Notes under the pieces: generated by a model
Told to the model about the DNA's origin: nothing
Seen by the model: the letters and a program-made list of their open reading frames with translations, nothing else
Databases searched by the model: none
Made by a program: the position numbers and the translations under genes
NCBI GenBank assembly: GCA_965230065.1
Contig: OZ245942.1
Span: forward strand, 6,944,001-7,008,000
Length of the DNA stretch: 64,000 nt
Origin: G965230065 sp965230065
GTDB lineage: Bacteria > Bacteroidota > Bacteroidia > Cytophagales > Cyclobacteriaceae
Reading direction: 5' to 3'
Shown here: piece by piece, positions 1 through 9,722 of the stretch
Position numbering within the stretch: the stretch's first letter is position 1
Layout of the letters: each line of letters starts with the position of its first letter

Positions 1-131
1 TCAAAAAAGAGAAGGTAACAACCACACTGTTTAATAATGACCTAGGGAAGTCATGCGAATTATTAGAAACCATGCTGCCCTGGTTAGAAATCACAACCAA
101 AGAACAACATATTATCATGAGAGCAAAATAA
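1..131 (+). CDS. FecR-family anti-sigma factor, C-terminal end (partial)
   Basis: An open frame enters from the left edge and stops at the TAA at 129-131, giving about 42 residues. The tail contains LFNNDLGKSCELLETMLPWLEI and ends near HIIMRAK, which looks like the small STN-like DUF4974 domain that closes Bacteroidota FecR proteins. FecR proteins are inner-membrane anti-sigma factors that receive a signal from the STN domain of a TonB-dependent transporter and release an ECF sigma factor. The next gene is a SusC with exactly such an STN domain, which supports the call. The start and most of the gene lie outside the window, as presumably does the sigma factor. The identification rests on a short tail plus context. 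Confidence 0.6.
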   Translation, partial: KKEKVTTTLFNNDLGKSCELLETMLPWLEITTKEQHIIMRAK

Positions 132-136
132 AAAGA

Positions 137-170
137 GCCTGCCAGGCTACCCCATAAGTAGCAGGCAGGC
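137..170 (+). promoter_or_regulatory. Hairpin between anti-sigma gene and susC
   Basis: A stem of GCCTGCC with GGCAGGC continues inward past an unpaired A on each side into GCTAC with GTAGC, around a CCCATAA loop. It lies 6 bases after the anti-sigma stop and 40 bases before susC. There is no long T tract, so it may be an attenuator, mRNA-processing structure or weak terminator. Confidence 0.45.
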
Positions 171-209
171 CTTCTGTATTAATTATCGCAACCCCAAATT
201 TATCTGATT

Positions 210-3200
210 ATGAAAAAAAACCTACTATCTCACCCAAGAAAGTATTTGGCAAATGCCAGGTATATGAGTGTGATCCTGCTTTTTTTGTGTTCAACAAGTA
301 CTTTTTCACAAAATTTAACTGCCAGTATTGTCAAGCATGACGATAAGGCCACTTTCCAATCATCGAAGAACACACAATCGTTGAAGGACTTGCTCAACAA
401 GCTAGAAGATCAATACAACATCTTTATCAACTATGAAAATAAAATTGTGGATGACATAGATGTAAGCAGTATTGAGGCCGAAAAAGTGCTCCGGGTTTCC
501 CGGAACAATATGCAGGAACTGGAAGAATCAATGCTGAAATTGCTGCATTACTACCAACTGGATTTCAAACAGTTTGAAGGCAAAAACTATATCATTATTA
601 AGAAGAAGGACAGAAATATTAACCTGGAAAAAATTGAGAAAAAATCGCTGCCCCCCATCAAGGATAGGTCGTCACTCGATGGGATGGATAAGTTACAAAA
701 AAGATGGCTGGCCAGCATGCACAAGCCCCAAGATAAAACAATCAGGGGCCAAGTAAAAGATATTTCTGACGGGACAGCACTTCCAGGTGTTAATGTACTA
801 GCTCAGGGTACCACTGTTGGTACTGTGACCGACATTGATGGAAACTATACCATTTCAGTACCTGATGAAACTCAGGTTTTAGTGTTTTCCTCAGTAGGAT
901 ACGTTTCTGAAGAAGTAAATATAGCTGGGCGAGACATCATTAATATAGAACTTTCTCCAGATATCAAAGCACTTTCCGAAATTGTAGTAATTGGGTATGG
1001 CACCCAGGAGCGCCGCGACCTTACCGGCTCTGTATCTTCGGTGTCTTCTGAAGAAATTGTGCAATTGCCCAACGTAAATGTGCAGCAGGCCCTGCAAGGA
1101 CGGGCACCCGGTGTGGTTGTTACTGAGAACTCCGGAAGGCCGGGCGCAGCTGCTACTGTCCAAATCAGAGGTATTGGTACTGTTGGCAATAGTGATCCTT
1201 TGTATGTAGTAGATGGCCAAATTCTCAACGGGGCCAATGGGATTGAAAGCCTGAACCCTAATGACATTGCTTCCATCGAGATTCTGAAAGATGCCTCTGC
1301 TTCGGCTATATACGGTGCCCGTGCTGCCAATGGGGTGGTGCTCATCACTACCAAAAGAGGCGACGAAGGAAAAACAAAGCTTAGCTATCATGGGTATGCA
1401 GGCCCGCAATTTTTCAACGACCGCCTGGAATTTATGAATGGACAGGAGTTTGTACAAGATGCCATCGACCGGGCCAATGCCCAGGGCGAAACCTCTGTGT
1501 GGGAAGATGAAGGCGACCCTGCCCAATTTGGAGAAGGCGTAGACTACTGGGAAAAGTTATGGCGTACCGGATACATCACAGACCACACGCTCTCTTTATC
1601 GGGAGGCAATGAAAGCTCTCAGTTTTTGGTGTCTTTTGGCTACCTGGATAACAAAGGTGTGATGATTGGGCAAAGCTTTGAACGGTTTTCAGTGCGGCTC
1701 AATACCGACCACCAATTGACTAACTGGCTCAAGGTGGGACAAAGCCTCCAACTGAGCCGGGCCAATGAAGAAGCCATTGGCGGAACTGGAGGATTCAACT
1801 CAGTATTTGAGGCCGGATGGCGTATGAAACCTACCATCGATCCCGAAAGGTTTCCGGATGGTTCATGGAATGGCCCTACCCGGCCGGGAGAGCCTTTCAA
1901 TTTTTCTACTTTCAGCCCAAATCAGTTTGTTGATGAGTGGGATGAACTTACCAAGCAATGGCGTGCCCTGGGCAATATATATGCAGAGATTGAATTTTTT
2001 GAAGGCCTTAAATTCAGAACTACCTATAGCGGCTTCTTTGGATACAATGATGGGACAAGTTGGCGGCCACAATTAGTGAATGCCGGAGGGGCCGGCAACT
2101 CCACCGTATTAAGCCGTAGCACCAATACAACCACCAACTGGCAATTAGATAATATCCTGACCTATACGAAGAGTTTCGGCTCTCATAACTTATCTGCACT
2201 GGCAGGGTACACTGCCCAGGAAGACCGTTATGAAAACCTAAATGCAAATATCAACGATTTTCTGGACGAATCGGTAGTAGTCATTAATGGAGGTAACCCC
2301 GAAACTTTGACTGGTAGTGGTGGCATTACTGACTGGTCGCTCAATTCAGTTATTGGAAGATTGACCTACGATTTTGATGATAAATACCTTTTCCAGGCCA
2401 ATATCAGGGCAGATGGTTCATCCCGCTTTGGGGATGGTAACCGCTGGGGATATTTTCCTTCTTTCTCGGCAGGCTGGCGTATTTCTGAAGAAGGGTTTTT
2501 CAATGTACCCGCTGTGAGTGATTTAAAGTTAAGAGGTAGCTGGGGCCAGCTGGGAAATGACCAGATCGGCCTTTATGCTTTTGCAGCAGCTGTAAACCTT
2601 TCGCAACGATACACTTTAGGCTTGGATCAAAACATACTACCCGGTGCTGCCCCTTTGCAACTGGCCAACCAGGACATAAAATGGGAAGAAACTACTCAGA
2701 TTGATGTAGGCTTGGATTTGGCCATGTTTGAGAATAGTTTGCTATTTACTTTTGACTATTTTATCAAAAATACGGATGATATGTTGTTGCAAGTACCCAT
2801 TCCATTATCCAGCGGATATACTTCGGCACCTTTCGTTAATGCCGGAAGCGTTGAAAACAAAGGATGGGAAATAGCCACTACCTACCGTGATTACAAAGGA
2901 GACTTTACCTGGGATTTGACACTGAACCTCTCGGGTGTGCAAAATGAGGTTACAGCCCTGGGTTCAGGCCAACGCATCATTACCGGTGCCAATAATGGTG
3001 ACCAAATAGCTGATGTTGGCACTGAAGTATTTGCTTTCTTCGGGTATGTAGCTGATGGACTGTACCAAAACCAGAGTGAAATTGATGCCGTTAATGCCCT
3101 GAATCCTGAAAGGGAATATGACCCGGGGGCAGTGCCTGGAGCAGTACGCTTTAAGGATATTAATGGTGACGGATTAATTACGGATGAAGACCGTACTGAA

Positions 3201-3731
3201 ATTGGTTCACCCTACCCTGAACTTTCTTACGGGTTAAACTTTTCAGCGCAATTCGCCAATTTTGACCTTGCCCTTTTCTTACAAGGCACCGTAGGGAATG
3301 ATTTGCTGATTGCCAATAATGACAACTTTGCCATACAGCCCGGCGGACTGCTGCGATATAATCTGGACAGATGGTACCAGGAAGGAGACACCAACGACCC
3401 GGTACTTTGGGGAACAGGTGGCTTTCAGAATGCCAGTGGCGGGCGAGATGGAAGGTCGGCTGATTATATGGTATTTGATGGTTCATTCTTAAGGGTAAAG
3501 AACCTGCAATTGGGTTATACCATTCCTTCTTCCCTTACTGAAAGAATTGGATTGTCCCGTTTGCGTGTGTATGTAAGTTCAAAAAACCTGCTTACCATTT
3601 GGGACCGCCCTGAATACAACTTTATAAATGATCCTGAGTTGGGAAGGGAAGGTTCGGGCTTTGGCAAGTACAACCTGGTAACCACTCCGCAAACCACTAC
3701 CATTTCGTTCGGAATCAACCTGGATCTTTAA
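210..3731 (+). CDS. susC: SusC/RagA-family TonB-linked outer-membrane transporter with STN domain
   Basis: This 1173-residue protein is a TonB-dependent porin of the SusC class, which imports oligosaccharides through the outer membrane together with its SusD lid. A signal peptide covers roughly residues 1-34. An STN signalling domain follows (about 55-135), then a carboxypeptidase-D-like regulatory beta-sandwich (about 178-262). The SusC signature around VVIGYGTQ (about 257-265) leads into the plug (GRAPGV, IRGIGT, IYGARAANGVVLITTKRG) and a long beta-barrel ending ISFGINLDL. The STN domain indicates control through an ECF sigma / FecR cascade, consistent with the anti-sigma tail upstream. SusD follows after 44 bases. 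Substrate cannot be read from the sequence, but the island suggests a pectin- or fucose-type glycan. Confidence 0.95.
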   Translation: MKKNLLSHPRKYLANARYMSVILLFLCSTSTFSQNLTASIVKHDDKATFQSSKNTQSLKDLLNKLEDQYNIFINYENKIVDDIDVSSIEAEKVLRVSRNNMQELEESMLKLLHYYQLDFKQFEGKNYIIIKKKDRNINLEKIEKKSLPPIKDRSSLDGMDKLQKRWLASMHKPQDKTIRGQVKDISDGTALPGVNVLAQGTTVGTVTDIDGNYTISVPDETQVLVFSSVGYVSEEVNIAGRDIINIELSPDIKALSEIVVIGYGTQERRDLTGSVSSVSSEEIVQLPNVNVQQALQGRAPGVVVTENSGRPGAAATVQIRGIGTVGNSDPLYVVDGQILNGANGIESLNPNDIASIEILKDASASAIYGARAANGVVLITTKRGDEGKTKLSYHGYAGPQFFNDRLEFMNGQEFVQDAIDRANAQGETSVWEDEGDPAQFGEGVDYWEKLWRTGYITDHTLSLSGGNESSQFLVSFGYLDNKGVMIGQSFERFSVRLNTDHQLTNWLKVGQSLQLSRANEEAIGGTGGFNSVFEAGWRMKPTIDPERFPDGSWNGPTRPGEPFNFSTFSPNQFVDEWDELTKQWRALGNIYAEIEFFEGLKFRTTYSGFFGYNDGTSWRPQLVNAGGAGNSTVLSRSTNTTTNWQLDNILTYTKSFGSHNLSALAGYTAQEDRYENLNANINDFLDESVVVINGGNPETLTGSGGITDWSLNSVIGRLTYDFDDKYLFQANIRADGSSRFGDGNRWGYFPSFSAGWRISEEGFFNVPAVSDLKLRGSWGQLGNDQIGLYAFAAAVNLSQRYTLGLDQNILPGAAPLQLANQDIKWEETTQIDVGLDLAMFENSLLFTFDYFIKNTDDMLLQVPIPLSSGYTSAPFVNAGSVENKGWEIATTYRDYKGDFTWDLTLNLSGVQNEVTALGSGQRIITGANNGDQIADVGTEVFAFFGYVADGLYQNQSEIDAVNALNPEREYDPGAVPGAVRFKDINGDGLITDEDRTEIGSPYPELSYGLNFSAQFANFDLALFLQGTVGNDLLIANNDNFAIQPGGLLRYNLDRWYQEGDTNDPVLWGTGGFQNASGGRDGRSADYMVFDGSFLRVKNLQLGYTIPSSLTERIGLSRLRVYVSSKNLLTIWDRPEYNFINDPELGREGSGFGKYNLVTTPQTTTISFGINLDL

Positions 3732-3775
3732 GCAGCACAAACTGCATAATTTTTAAATGAAAAATTGATAAAATT

Positions 3776-5230
3776 ATGAAAAAAATAATCATCACAGCAA
3801 TGCTCATCCCATGTTTTTTACTGGTATATGTAGCATGCGACCAGGAGTTTCTTGAGAGAGCTCCTTTAAATGAGGCATCAGATGTTACTTTCTACCAAAG
3901 CGAAAGTGATGCCATTGCTGCCGTAAATGCCGTATATGATATCATGCAATACGACCGTTTGTGGAAGTTTGAAATTTCTGTGATTGGCAACCGCTATAAC
4001 AACGACCTGGGGATCATCCCCCGGCCCACCGAATTCCCTTCCAATTTTCAGGCTACCAACGGTAGGAGACTGAGCATGTGGGAAAACCTTTATATTGGTA
4101 TCAATCGCGCCAATATTGCTATTACACGCATTCCTCCTATAGAGATGGATGAAAATATGAAGTCTCGTCTGTTAGGAGAAGCCAAGTTTCTCAGAGGATT
4201 TTATTATTTTACCCTAGCTACCTTTTTTGAAGACGTTCCTTTAAGGCTAACTCCTACCAGTTTGGATAATTTGGAAATGGCTAAATCACCCAAATCTGAT
4301 GTGATTGAACAGGTAAGAAAAGACTTATCGGAAGCAGCAGATATGCTACCAGAACGGTCTGAGCAGGCTCCTGCTGATATTGGCCGGGCTACAAAAGGTG
4401 CTGCCATTGGTATGTTGGGTAAAGTAGAACTCTATCAGGGTAATTATAACGAAGCTGTGCAGCACTTTCAGACTGTAATAAATTCAAATGAGTATGATCT
4501 CAATGATGAATATGCTCCTCAGTTTTTAACTGGTGGTGACAATTCACCGGAATCTATCTTTGAAGTACAACATGCAGTCGGCGGTGGTGGTTGGGCCAAC
4601 TCTAACGAAGGTAGCTGGATGAGCGGATGGAATGCCAGCACCCAGCCCGATGCCATCAACTATGGTTTTGGCGGAGGTTCCCAGCCCAATGAAGATTTTG
4701 TAAATGCTTTTGAAGAGGGTGATTTACGGGAAGAGTTTATCATCGTAGAAGATGGAGAAGATTTCTTTGGTGTACCTTATGATGCCAGCCGGGGGGCCAC
4801 ACCTTATGGTCTCAGAAAATACGTGTTTCCCAAAGAGCTGGAAAACCAGGCCGCAGATTCTGACATCAACTTCCATATCCTCCGGTACGCCGACCTGCTA
4901 CTCATGTACGCAGAAGCCTCTAATGAGGTGAATGGAGGCCCAACTTCGGAAGCTTATGATGCCATTAATGCCGTGCGCAACCGGTCCGGGCTGGATGATT
5001 TGCCACAAGGCCTCTCAAAAGAAGCGTTCTTTGATGCGCTTGTACATGAAAGAAGAATAGAACTGTTTCTGGAAGCCCATCGCACCTGGGACCTGATCCG
5101 GTGGGGACTCGCACCTGAAGTACTGGGCGCTACCAATGGCTTTGTTGAAAACCGGCACGAACGGCTCCCTGTACCGCAAACTGAACTGGATACAAATCCA
5201 TTGATGGAACAGCACCCTGCATATCAATAA
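3776..5230 (+). CDS. susD: SusD/RagB-family surface glycan-binding lipoprotein
   Basis: The 484-residue protein starts with a lipoprotein signal peptide (lipobox VYVAC, acylated Cys21) and continues with the typical SusD opening DQEFLERAPLNE. The helical TPR-like scaffold is visible in segments such as AKFLRGFYYFTLA and the C-terminal block VHERRIELFLEAHRTWDLIRWG, hallmarks of the family. It forms the lid of the SusC transporter and captures oligosaccharides at the cell surface. It is co-transcribed with susC and followed by a strong terminator, so the SusC/SusD pair forms a closed unit. Confidence 0.95.
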   Translation: MKKIIITAMLIPCFLLVYVACDQEFLERAPLNEASDVTFYQSESDAIAAVNAVYDIMQYDRLWKFEISVIGNRYNNDLGIIPRPTEFPSNFQATNGRRLSMWENLYIGINRANIAITRIPPIEMDENMKSRLLGEAKFLRGFYYFTLATFFEDVPLRLTPTSLDNLEMAKSPKSDVIEQVRKDLSEAADMLPERSEQAPADIGRATKGAAIGMLGKVELYQGNYNEAVQHFQTVINSNEYDLNDEYAPQFLTGGDNSPESIFEVQHAVGGGGWANSNEGSWMSGWNASTQPDAINYGFGGGSQPNEDFVNAFEEGDLREEFIIVEDGEDFFGVPYDASRGATPYGLRKYVFPKELENQAADSDINFHILRYADLLLMYAEASNEVNGGPTSEAYDAINAVRNRSGLDDLPQGLSKEAFFDALVHERRIELFLEAHRTWDLIRWGLAPEVLGATNGFVENRHERLPVPQTELDTNPLMEQHPAYQ

Positions 5231-5264
5231 GAAGTAAAAGTAAATTGATTTCTCATAACCGGTT

Positions 5265-5299
5265 AGCATTGTATCTGTAACGGATACAATGCTTTTTTT
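5265..5299 (+). terminator. Intrinsic terminator after susD
   Basis: A perfect 11-bp stem (AGCATTGTATC / GATACAATGCT) around a 7-base loop is followed directly by seven T residues. It lies 35 bases after the susD stop. Its right arm contains the ATG at 5289, so that ATG is not a credible start for the next gene. Confidence 0.85.
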
Positions 5300-5315
5300 A
5301 TCAAATTTATTCAAC

Positions 5316-7508
5316 ATGAGAAAACACATATTCTCCATTTTCATAACCTGGTTACTAATCTGTAGTACACATTTTCTTTGTAAAGCCCAATCGCAGCAGT
5401 ACTTCGTTGCTCCTAATGGAAATATTCACAACTCAGGCTCACAAGCCAGCCCGTTAGCTACTCTTGAGCAAGCCCGGAATGCCATACGCCAGACAAAAGA
5501 AAAACAAGGCCACCTGTTTGACTCTACCATCGTTTGGCTTCGGGGGGGCATTTATACCATTGACCACTCTTTTATATTAGATAGCCGGGACGCCGGTCTT
5601 CCCGGAGCGCCTGTTGTATACCGGGCATACCCCGGAGAGAAGGTGATTTTAAGAGGAGGGGCTTCTCTGCCTACTTCTGCTTTCCAACCAGTGCAAGACA
5701 AAAGTATAATCCGTAGAATGGTAAAGGAAGCGCGATCTCAAGTGCTGCAAGCTGACCTCAAAGCGCTGGGTATTACTAACTTTGGCACTATCCACAGCCG
5801 GGGCATGGGCATTCCCGTGAAACCATATCCTATGGAGTTGTTTTTTAACGAAGCGCTTATGCAAGTAGCCCGCTGGCCCAATAAGAGATATGCAGAATAC
5901 GGTAAGGTAACTAAAGTAGGCTCTATTCCCCGTTACCGAAACATGACCATAGCACCCGGTGGTAGACCCATTGACCCAAATAACCCTCCCCCTGAGTTTG
6001 CCCCTTATATCAACGACACTACCAATACCCCCGGTTCATTTATTTACCTGAATGACCGCCCAAAGCGATGGACTGAGGCAAAGGATGTTTGGCTGTTTGG
6101 GTACTGGAATAAACGATGGGCAAGCCAAACCTTAAAAATAGCTAATATTGACACCCAAAAGAAAGAAATCACCCTTACCCAACCCCACCATTATGGATTG
6201 AAAGATGCAGGTACTTTTTATGCTTTCAACCTTCTGGAAGAAATAGACCAGCCTGGCGAATATTATATTGACCATCACAACGGTATTTTGTATTTCTGGC
6301 CACCTTCCGATATCAATCAGGCTGAAATAGTGGTATCACTGGCAGATGATCCCATTATCCAGCTAAAAAATACTTCAAATATAATAATTCAGGGTCTTAC
6401 CCTGGAGGTAACCCGGGGAGATTGTTTGAAAATGGAAGGCGGATCTAATAACCTGATTATGGACTGCATCATCCGGAATATTGGATTAAATGGCTTACAA
6501 ATCACCAACAACATAACAGCTGTTAATTTTGACAGTCAAAAAGACACGCAAAAAGAAGAACCCGTCTATTACAGCAGCAGAAATAATGGAGTGACTGGTT
6601 GTGAATTATATAAAATCAGAGGAGATGGCATTTCCTTACAGGGGGGAGACCGTACTACTTTAACACCCGGGAATAATTTTGCCATCAATAACCACCTTCA
6701 CGATGAGGCTAATATCCAGATATCCGGATGTGGTAACCGTGTGGCGCATAACCTAATTCATGACAACCCCTGGGGTGCCATTCAGTACAGTGGAAACGAC
6801 CACCTGATTGAATACAACGAGTTGGTCAATTGCCTCACCGATGCTGATGACTGGGGTGTCATTTATACCGGCCGCAACCCATCTTCACAAGGCACAGTTA
6901 TTCGCTATAATTACATCCACCATAATACCGGGCCGGTGGAAGGAGGTACAGGCTCCAATGGTATTTACCTGGATGATGGTACCAGCGGACAAATCGTTTA
7001 CGGAAATGTGATCTACAAATCGGGAAGTCCGGCCAGGGCCAATATGGGTGGAGTTTTTATGCATGGTGGAAAAGATAACCTGGTAGCCAACAATGTTTTC
7101 ATTGACTGTAAACTGGCTGTAGGATTTACTCCCTGGCGCCAAGACCATTGGGAGAAATTCCTGGTGACCCGCGATATGAAAATCCGGTTGTACGATGAAG
7201 TAAATATTGAGAGTCCCTTATACCAGCAGCGTTATCCCTTGCTCGGCAGGTTAGAGAAAGATGCGGGAGTCAATAAAATATGGAACAACCTTGTGGTGAA
7301 TTGCGAACGCTTTATGGGGCAGCCAGCAGACAGAGCAGTAGATCATGATGTGCAAAGCAACTGGATTACAACCGAAAACCCAGGATTTGAAAATGGTGAA
7401 GAGCAGGTTTTTCAGTTGCACACCAACGCCAAAGTGTATGATAAAATTCCGGATTTTCAGTGTATTCCTTTTGAGAAAATAGGATTAATAAAAAACATCA
7501 AGAAATAA
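5316..7508 (+). CDS. Secreted right-handed parallel beta-helix protein, GH141-like (paralog 1)
   Basis: The 730-residue protein starts at ATG 5316, where a clear signal peptide begins (MRKHIFSIF...), rather than at 5289 inside the terminator. The family opening YFVAPNGN...PLATLEQARNAIR is followed by a beta-sandwich-like part containing RWPN, then EEIDQPGEYYIDHHNG (about 304-320) and a beta-helix with the block GGDRTTLTPGNN (about 441). Two acidic blocks shared with its paralogs, DDWGVIYTGRNP (about 510-520) and YLDDG (about 550), are candidates for catalytic residues. The architecture resembles GH141, a family with known alpha-L-fucosidase and xylanase members; that assignment is from memory of family features and untested. 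It is first in a packed operon running to 19081. Confidence 0.75.
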   Translation: MRKHIFSIFITWLLICSTHFLCKAQSQQYFVAPNGNIHNSGSQASPLATLEQARNAIRQTKEKQGHLFDSTIVWLRGGIYTIDHSFILDSRDAGLPGAPVVYRAYPGEKVILRGGASLPTSAFQPVQDKSIIRRMVKEARSQVLQADLKALGITNFGTIHSRGMGIPVKPYPMELFFNEALMQVARWPNKRYAEYGKVTKVGSIPRYRNMTIAPGGRPIDPNNPPPEFAPYINDTTNTPGSFIYLNDRPKRWTEAKDVWLFGYWNKRWASQTLKIANIDTQKKEITLTQPHHYGLKDAGTFYAFNLLEEIDQPGEYYIDHHNGILYFWPPSDINQAEIVVSLADDPIIQLKNTSNIIIQGLTLEVTRGDCLKMEGGSNNLIMDCIIRNIGLNGLQITNNITAVNFDSQKDTQKEEPVYYSSRNNGVTGCELYKIRGDGISLQGGDRTTLTPGNNFAINNHLHDEANIQISGCGNRVAHNLIHDNPWGAIQYSGNDHLIEYNELVNCLTDADDWGVIYTGRNPSSQGTVIRYNYIHHNTGPVEGGTGSNGIYLDDGTSGQIVYGNVIYKSGSPARANMGGVFMHGGKDNLVANNVFIDCKLAVGFTPWRQDHWEKFLVTRDMKIRLYDEVNIESPLYQQRYPLLGRLEKDAGVNKIWNNLVVNCERFMGQPADRAVDHDVQSNWITTENPGFENGEEQVFQLHTNAKVYDKIPDFQCIPFEKIGLIKNIKK

Positions 7509-7518
7509 AAGATTACAA

Positions 7519-9714
7519 ATGGAGCTATCTAAAGGATTAAAAACGATTACAGCGCTATTATTTTTTTCTGTTTCCGCATGCCAATCACCTGATTCCGAAA
7601 AGGGTTCGGCTTTTTATGTTGCCCCCGATGGAAACGATGCAAACCCCGGCACCCTGAAATCACCTTTTGCCACTCTGGAAACTGCACGCAATGCGATCCG
7701 AACCTTAAAAGAAGAAGCTGACAGTCTCCCGCATGGAGGTGTAACGGTGTATATCCGGGAAGGCACTTATCAATTGCCGGCTGCTTTTGAGTTGAAGAAA
7801 GAAGACTCGGGCAGGAAGAATACACCGGTTACATACACAGCTTATGAGAATGAAGAAGTGCTGTTCACCGGAGCTTTCGAGCTGGATAAGGCTGCTTTCG
7901 AAAAAGTTTCCGATATGGCTGTGCTTCAACGCCTTCCAGGATCGGTAAGAGATAAGATAGTACAGATAGACCTGAAAGCACAGGGGATAGATGAATTTGG
8001 GAAGCTGGAATCTTACGGAATGGGATTACCAGCGGTAACACTTCCGCCCGAATTATTTTTCAACGGCGAAACTATGACCCTTGCCCGCTGGCCTAACGAA
8101 GATTATGTTCATACAGGTCAGGTGATAGATACCGGCTCTATACCCAGAAATTTCTCCCGCGCTCCGAATGATCCCGCTTATGTTCCCCCAAAAGAAAGAT
8201 ACCCTTTAAGAGGTGCTGCCTTCCATTACGAAGGCAACCGCCCTTCCCGTTGGATCAACACGGAAGACATCTGGATGTTTGGATTCTGGTGGTTCGACTG
8301 GGCAGATGCAACTTTACAGGCTGCCTCAATTGACACTACCGACAAGATAATAGAAACTGTTCAGCCAAGCCGTTATGGCGTAAGAAGTGGGCAGCGATAC
8401 TATTTTTTCAATATACTTGAAGAAATAGACAGCCCGGGCGAATGGTACCTGGACCGTAACCGGGGTATCTTATATTTTTATCCTCCCGCAGCGCTGGAAA
8501 ATGCATCCATTCAGCTCTCGATACTGGATGAAGAATTATTCTCACTGCAAGAGACTTCTCACATTACCCTGGAAAAATTAAAGATGGGCAACACCCGCGC
8601 CAATGGAATCGTAGTTCGTGGTGGCTCTCATAATACAATTGCAGGATGTACGGTTTTCAGAACAGGAGAAAAGGGAATCATCATTTCAGGAACGGAATCA
8701 CAGGATGATGAGGGAGAACTGGGACCTGAAGGAGCAGGAACACATAACCGGGTAATCAGTTGTAATATTTATGAAACCGGAACAGGTGGGGTTGTACTTG
8801 CCGGTGGCAATCGTAAAACACTTACACCCGGAAACAACCAGGCTATCAACAATCACATTCACCATTACGAAAGGATTGTCAAAACGTATACCCCCGCCAT
8901 CAGCCTGCAGGGAGTAGGGAACCTCGCTGCCCACAACCTCATCCACGATGCCCCCCACTTTGCTATCAGCTATTCAGGGAACGATCATATCATTGAGTTC
9001 AATGAGATCCATCATGTAGTGGAAGAATCTTCTGATGCCGGAGCCATTTACAACGGCCGCAACCCTACGGAAGCAGGAAATATCATTCGTTATAATTTCT
9101 TTCATCATATCGGTAATGACCTGGGCGGATATGGGCAGCAGTCTATTTTTCTGGATGATGGTGCCAGTTTTCATCATATTTATGGTAATGTTTTTTACAA
9201 AGCAGGTTCGAACGCTGTTTTTAAAATACATGGTGGACAGCACAATGTTTTTGAAAATAACATTATCGTAGATTCTCCACCTGCCGCAGGCCTGCACTTG
9301 TGGGGTGAAAATTGGGAAAAATGGCTCCTGGATCAGGCTCATGGTCATGGCATCACTGCAAAACTGGAAGCAGTGAATATCAAACAGCCGCCTTATAGTA
9401 GCCGTTATCCCAAGCTGGCTACCATCTTAGAGGATGGAACACCCGTAAAAAGCAATAAAGTGGTGAACAATCTGATTGTAAGTGATGAAAGTGAAGTAGC
9501 CATTAATGGAGATGGCAGCCCAAGCGATGAAGTAACTTTAAAGGGCAATTTTATCACCGATCAGGATCCTGGATTTGTGGATGCCGGAAATATGAATTTC
9601 CAATTAAAAGATGATGCTATCGTGTATGATAAAATTCCAGGCTTTGCAAAGATCCCATTTGACAGTATTGGTCTGTATTCTGATCCTTACAGAAAAAATA
9701 ACAAGGGTAAATAG
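7519..9714 (+). CDS. Beta-helix lipoprotein, GH141-like (paralog 2)
   Basis: This 731-residue protein has a lipoprotein signal (lipobox SVSAC, Cys21), so unlike paralog 1 it is probably membrane anchored. It has the family opening FYVAPDGNDANPGT, the ARWPNEDY block, EEIDSPGEWYLDRNRG and the helix block GGNRKTLTPGNN. The acidic blocks are SDAGAIYNGRNP (about 505-515) and FLDDGAS (about 545). The GRNP/LDDG form of these blocks groups it with paralog 1. It begins 10 bases after the preceding stop, so the two are certainly co-transcribed. It probably acts on glycan fragments in the periplasm or at the cell surface. Exact linkage specificity cannot be read. Confidence 0.75.
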   Translation: MELSKGLKTITALLFFSVSACQSPDSEKGSAFYVAPDGNDANPGTLKSPFATLETARNAIRTLKEEADSLPHGGVTVYIREGTYQLPAAFELKKEDSGRKNTPVTYTAYENEEVLFTGAFELDKAAFEKVSDMAVLQRLPGSVRDKIVQIDLKAQGIDEFGKLESYGMGLPAVTLPPELFFNGETMTLARWPNEDYVHTGQVIDTGSIPRNFSRAPNDPAYVPPKERYPLRGAAFHYEGNRPSRWINTEDIWMFGFWWFDWADATLQAASIDTTDKIIETVQPSRYGVRSGQRYYFFNILEEIDSPGEWYLDRNRGILYFYPPAALENASIQLSILDEELFSLQETSHITLEKLKMGNTRANGIVVRGGSHNTIAGCTVFRTGEKGIIISGTESQDDEGELGPEGAGTHNRVISCNIYETGTGGVVLAGGNRKTLTPGNNQAINNHIHHYERIVKTYTPAISLQGVGNLAAHNLIHDAPHFAISYSGNDHIIEFNEIHHVVEESSDAGAIYNGRNPTEAGNIIRYNFFHHIGNDLGGYGQQSIFLDDGASFHHIYGNVFYKAGSNAVFKIHGGQHNVFENNIIVDSPPAAGLHLWGENWEKWLLDQAHGHGITAKLEAVNIKQPPYSSRYPKLATILEDGTPVKSNKVVNNLIVSDESEVAINGDGSPSDEVTLKGNFITDQDPGFVDAGNMNFQLKDDAIVYDKIPGFAKIPFDSIGLYSDPYRKNNKGK

Positions 9715-9722
9715 CATAAGAA

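Noticed and set aside
891..1526. Antisense frames within susC
   Set aside because: They lie opposite the conserved plug region and show no recognisable domain.
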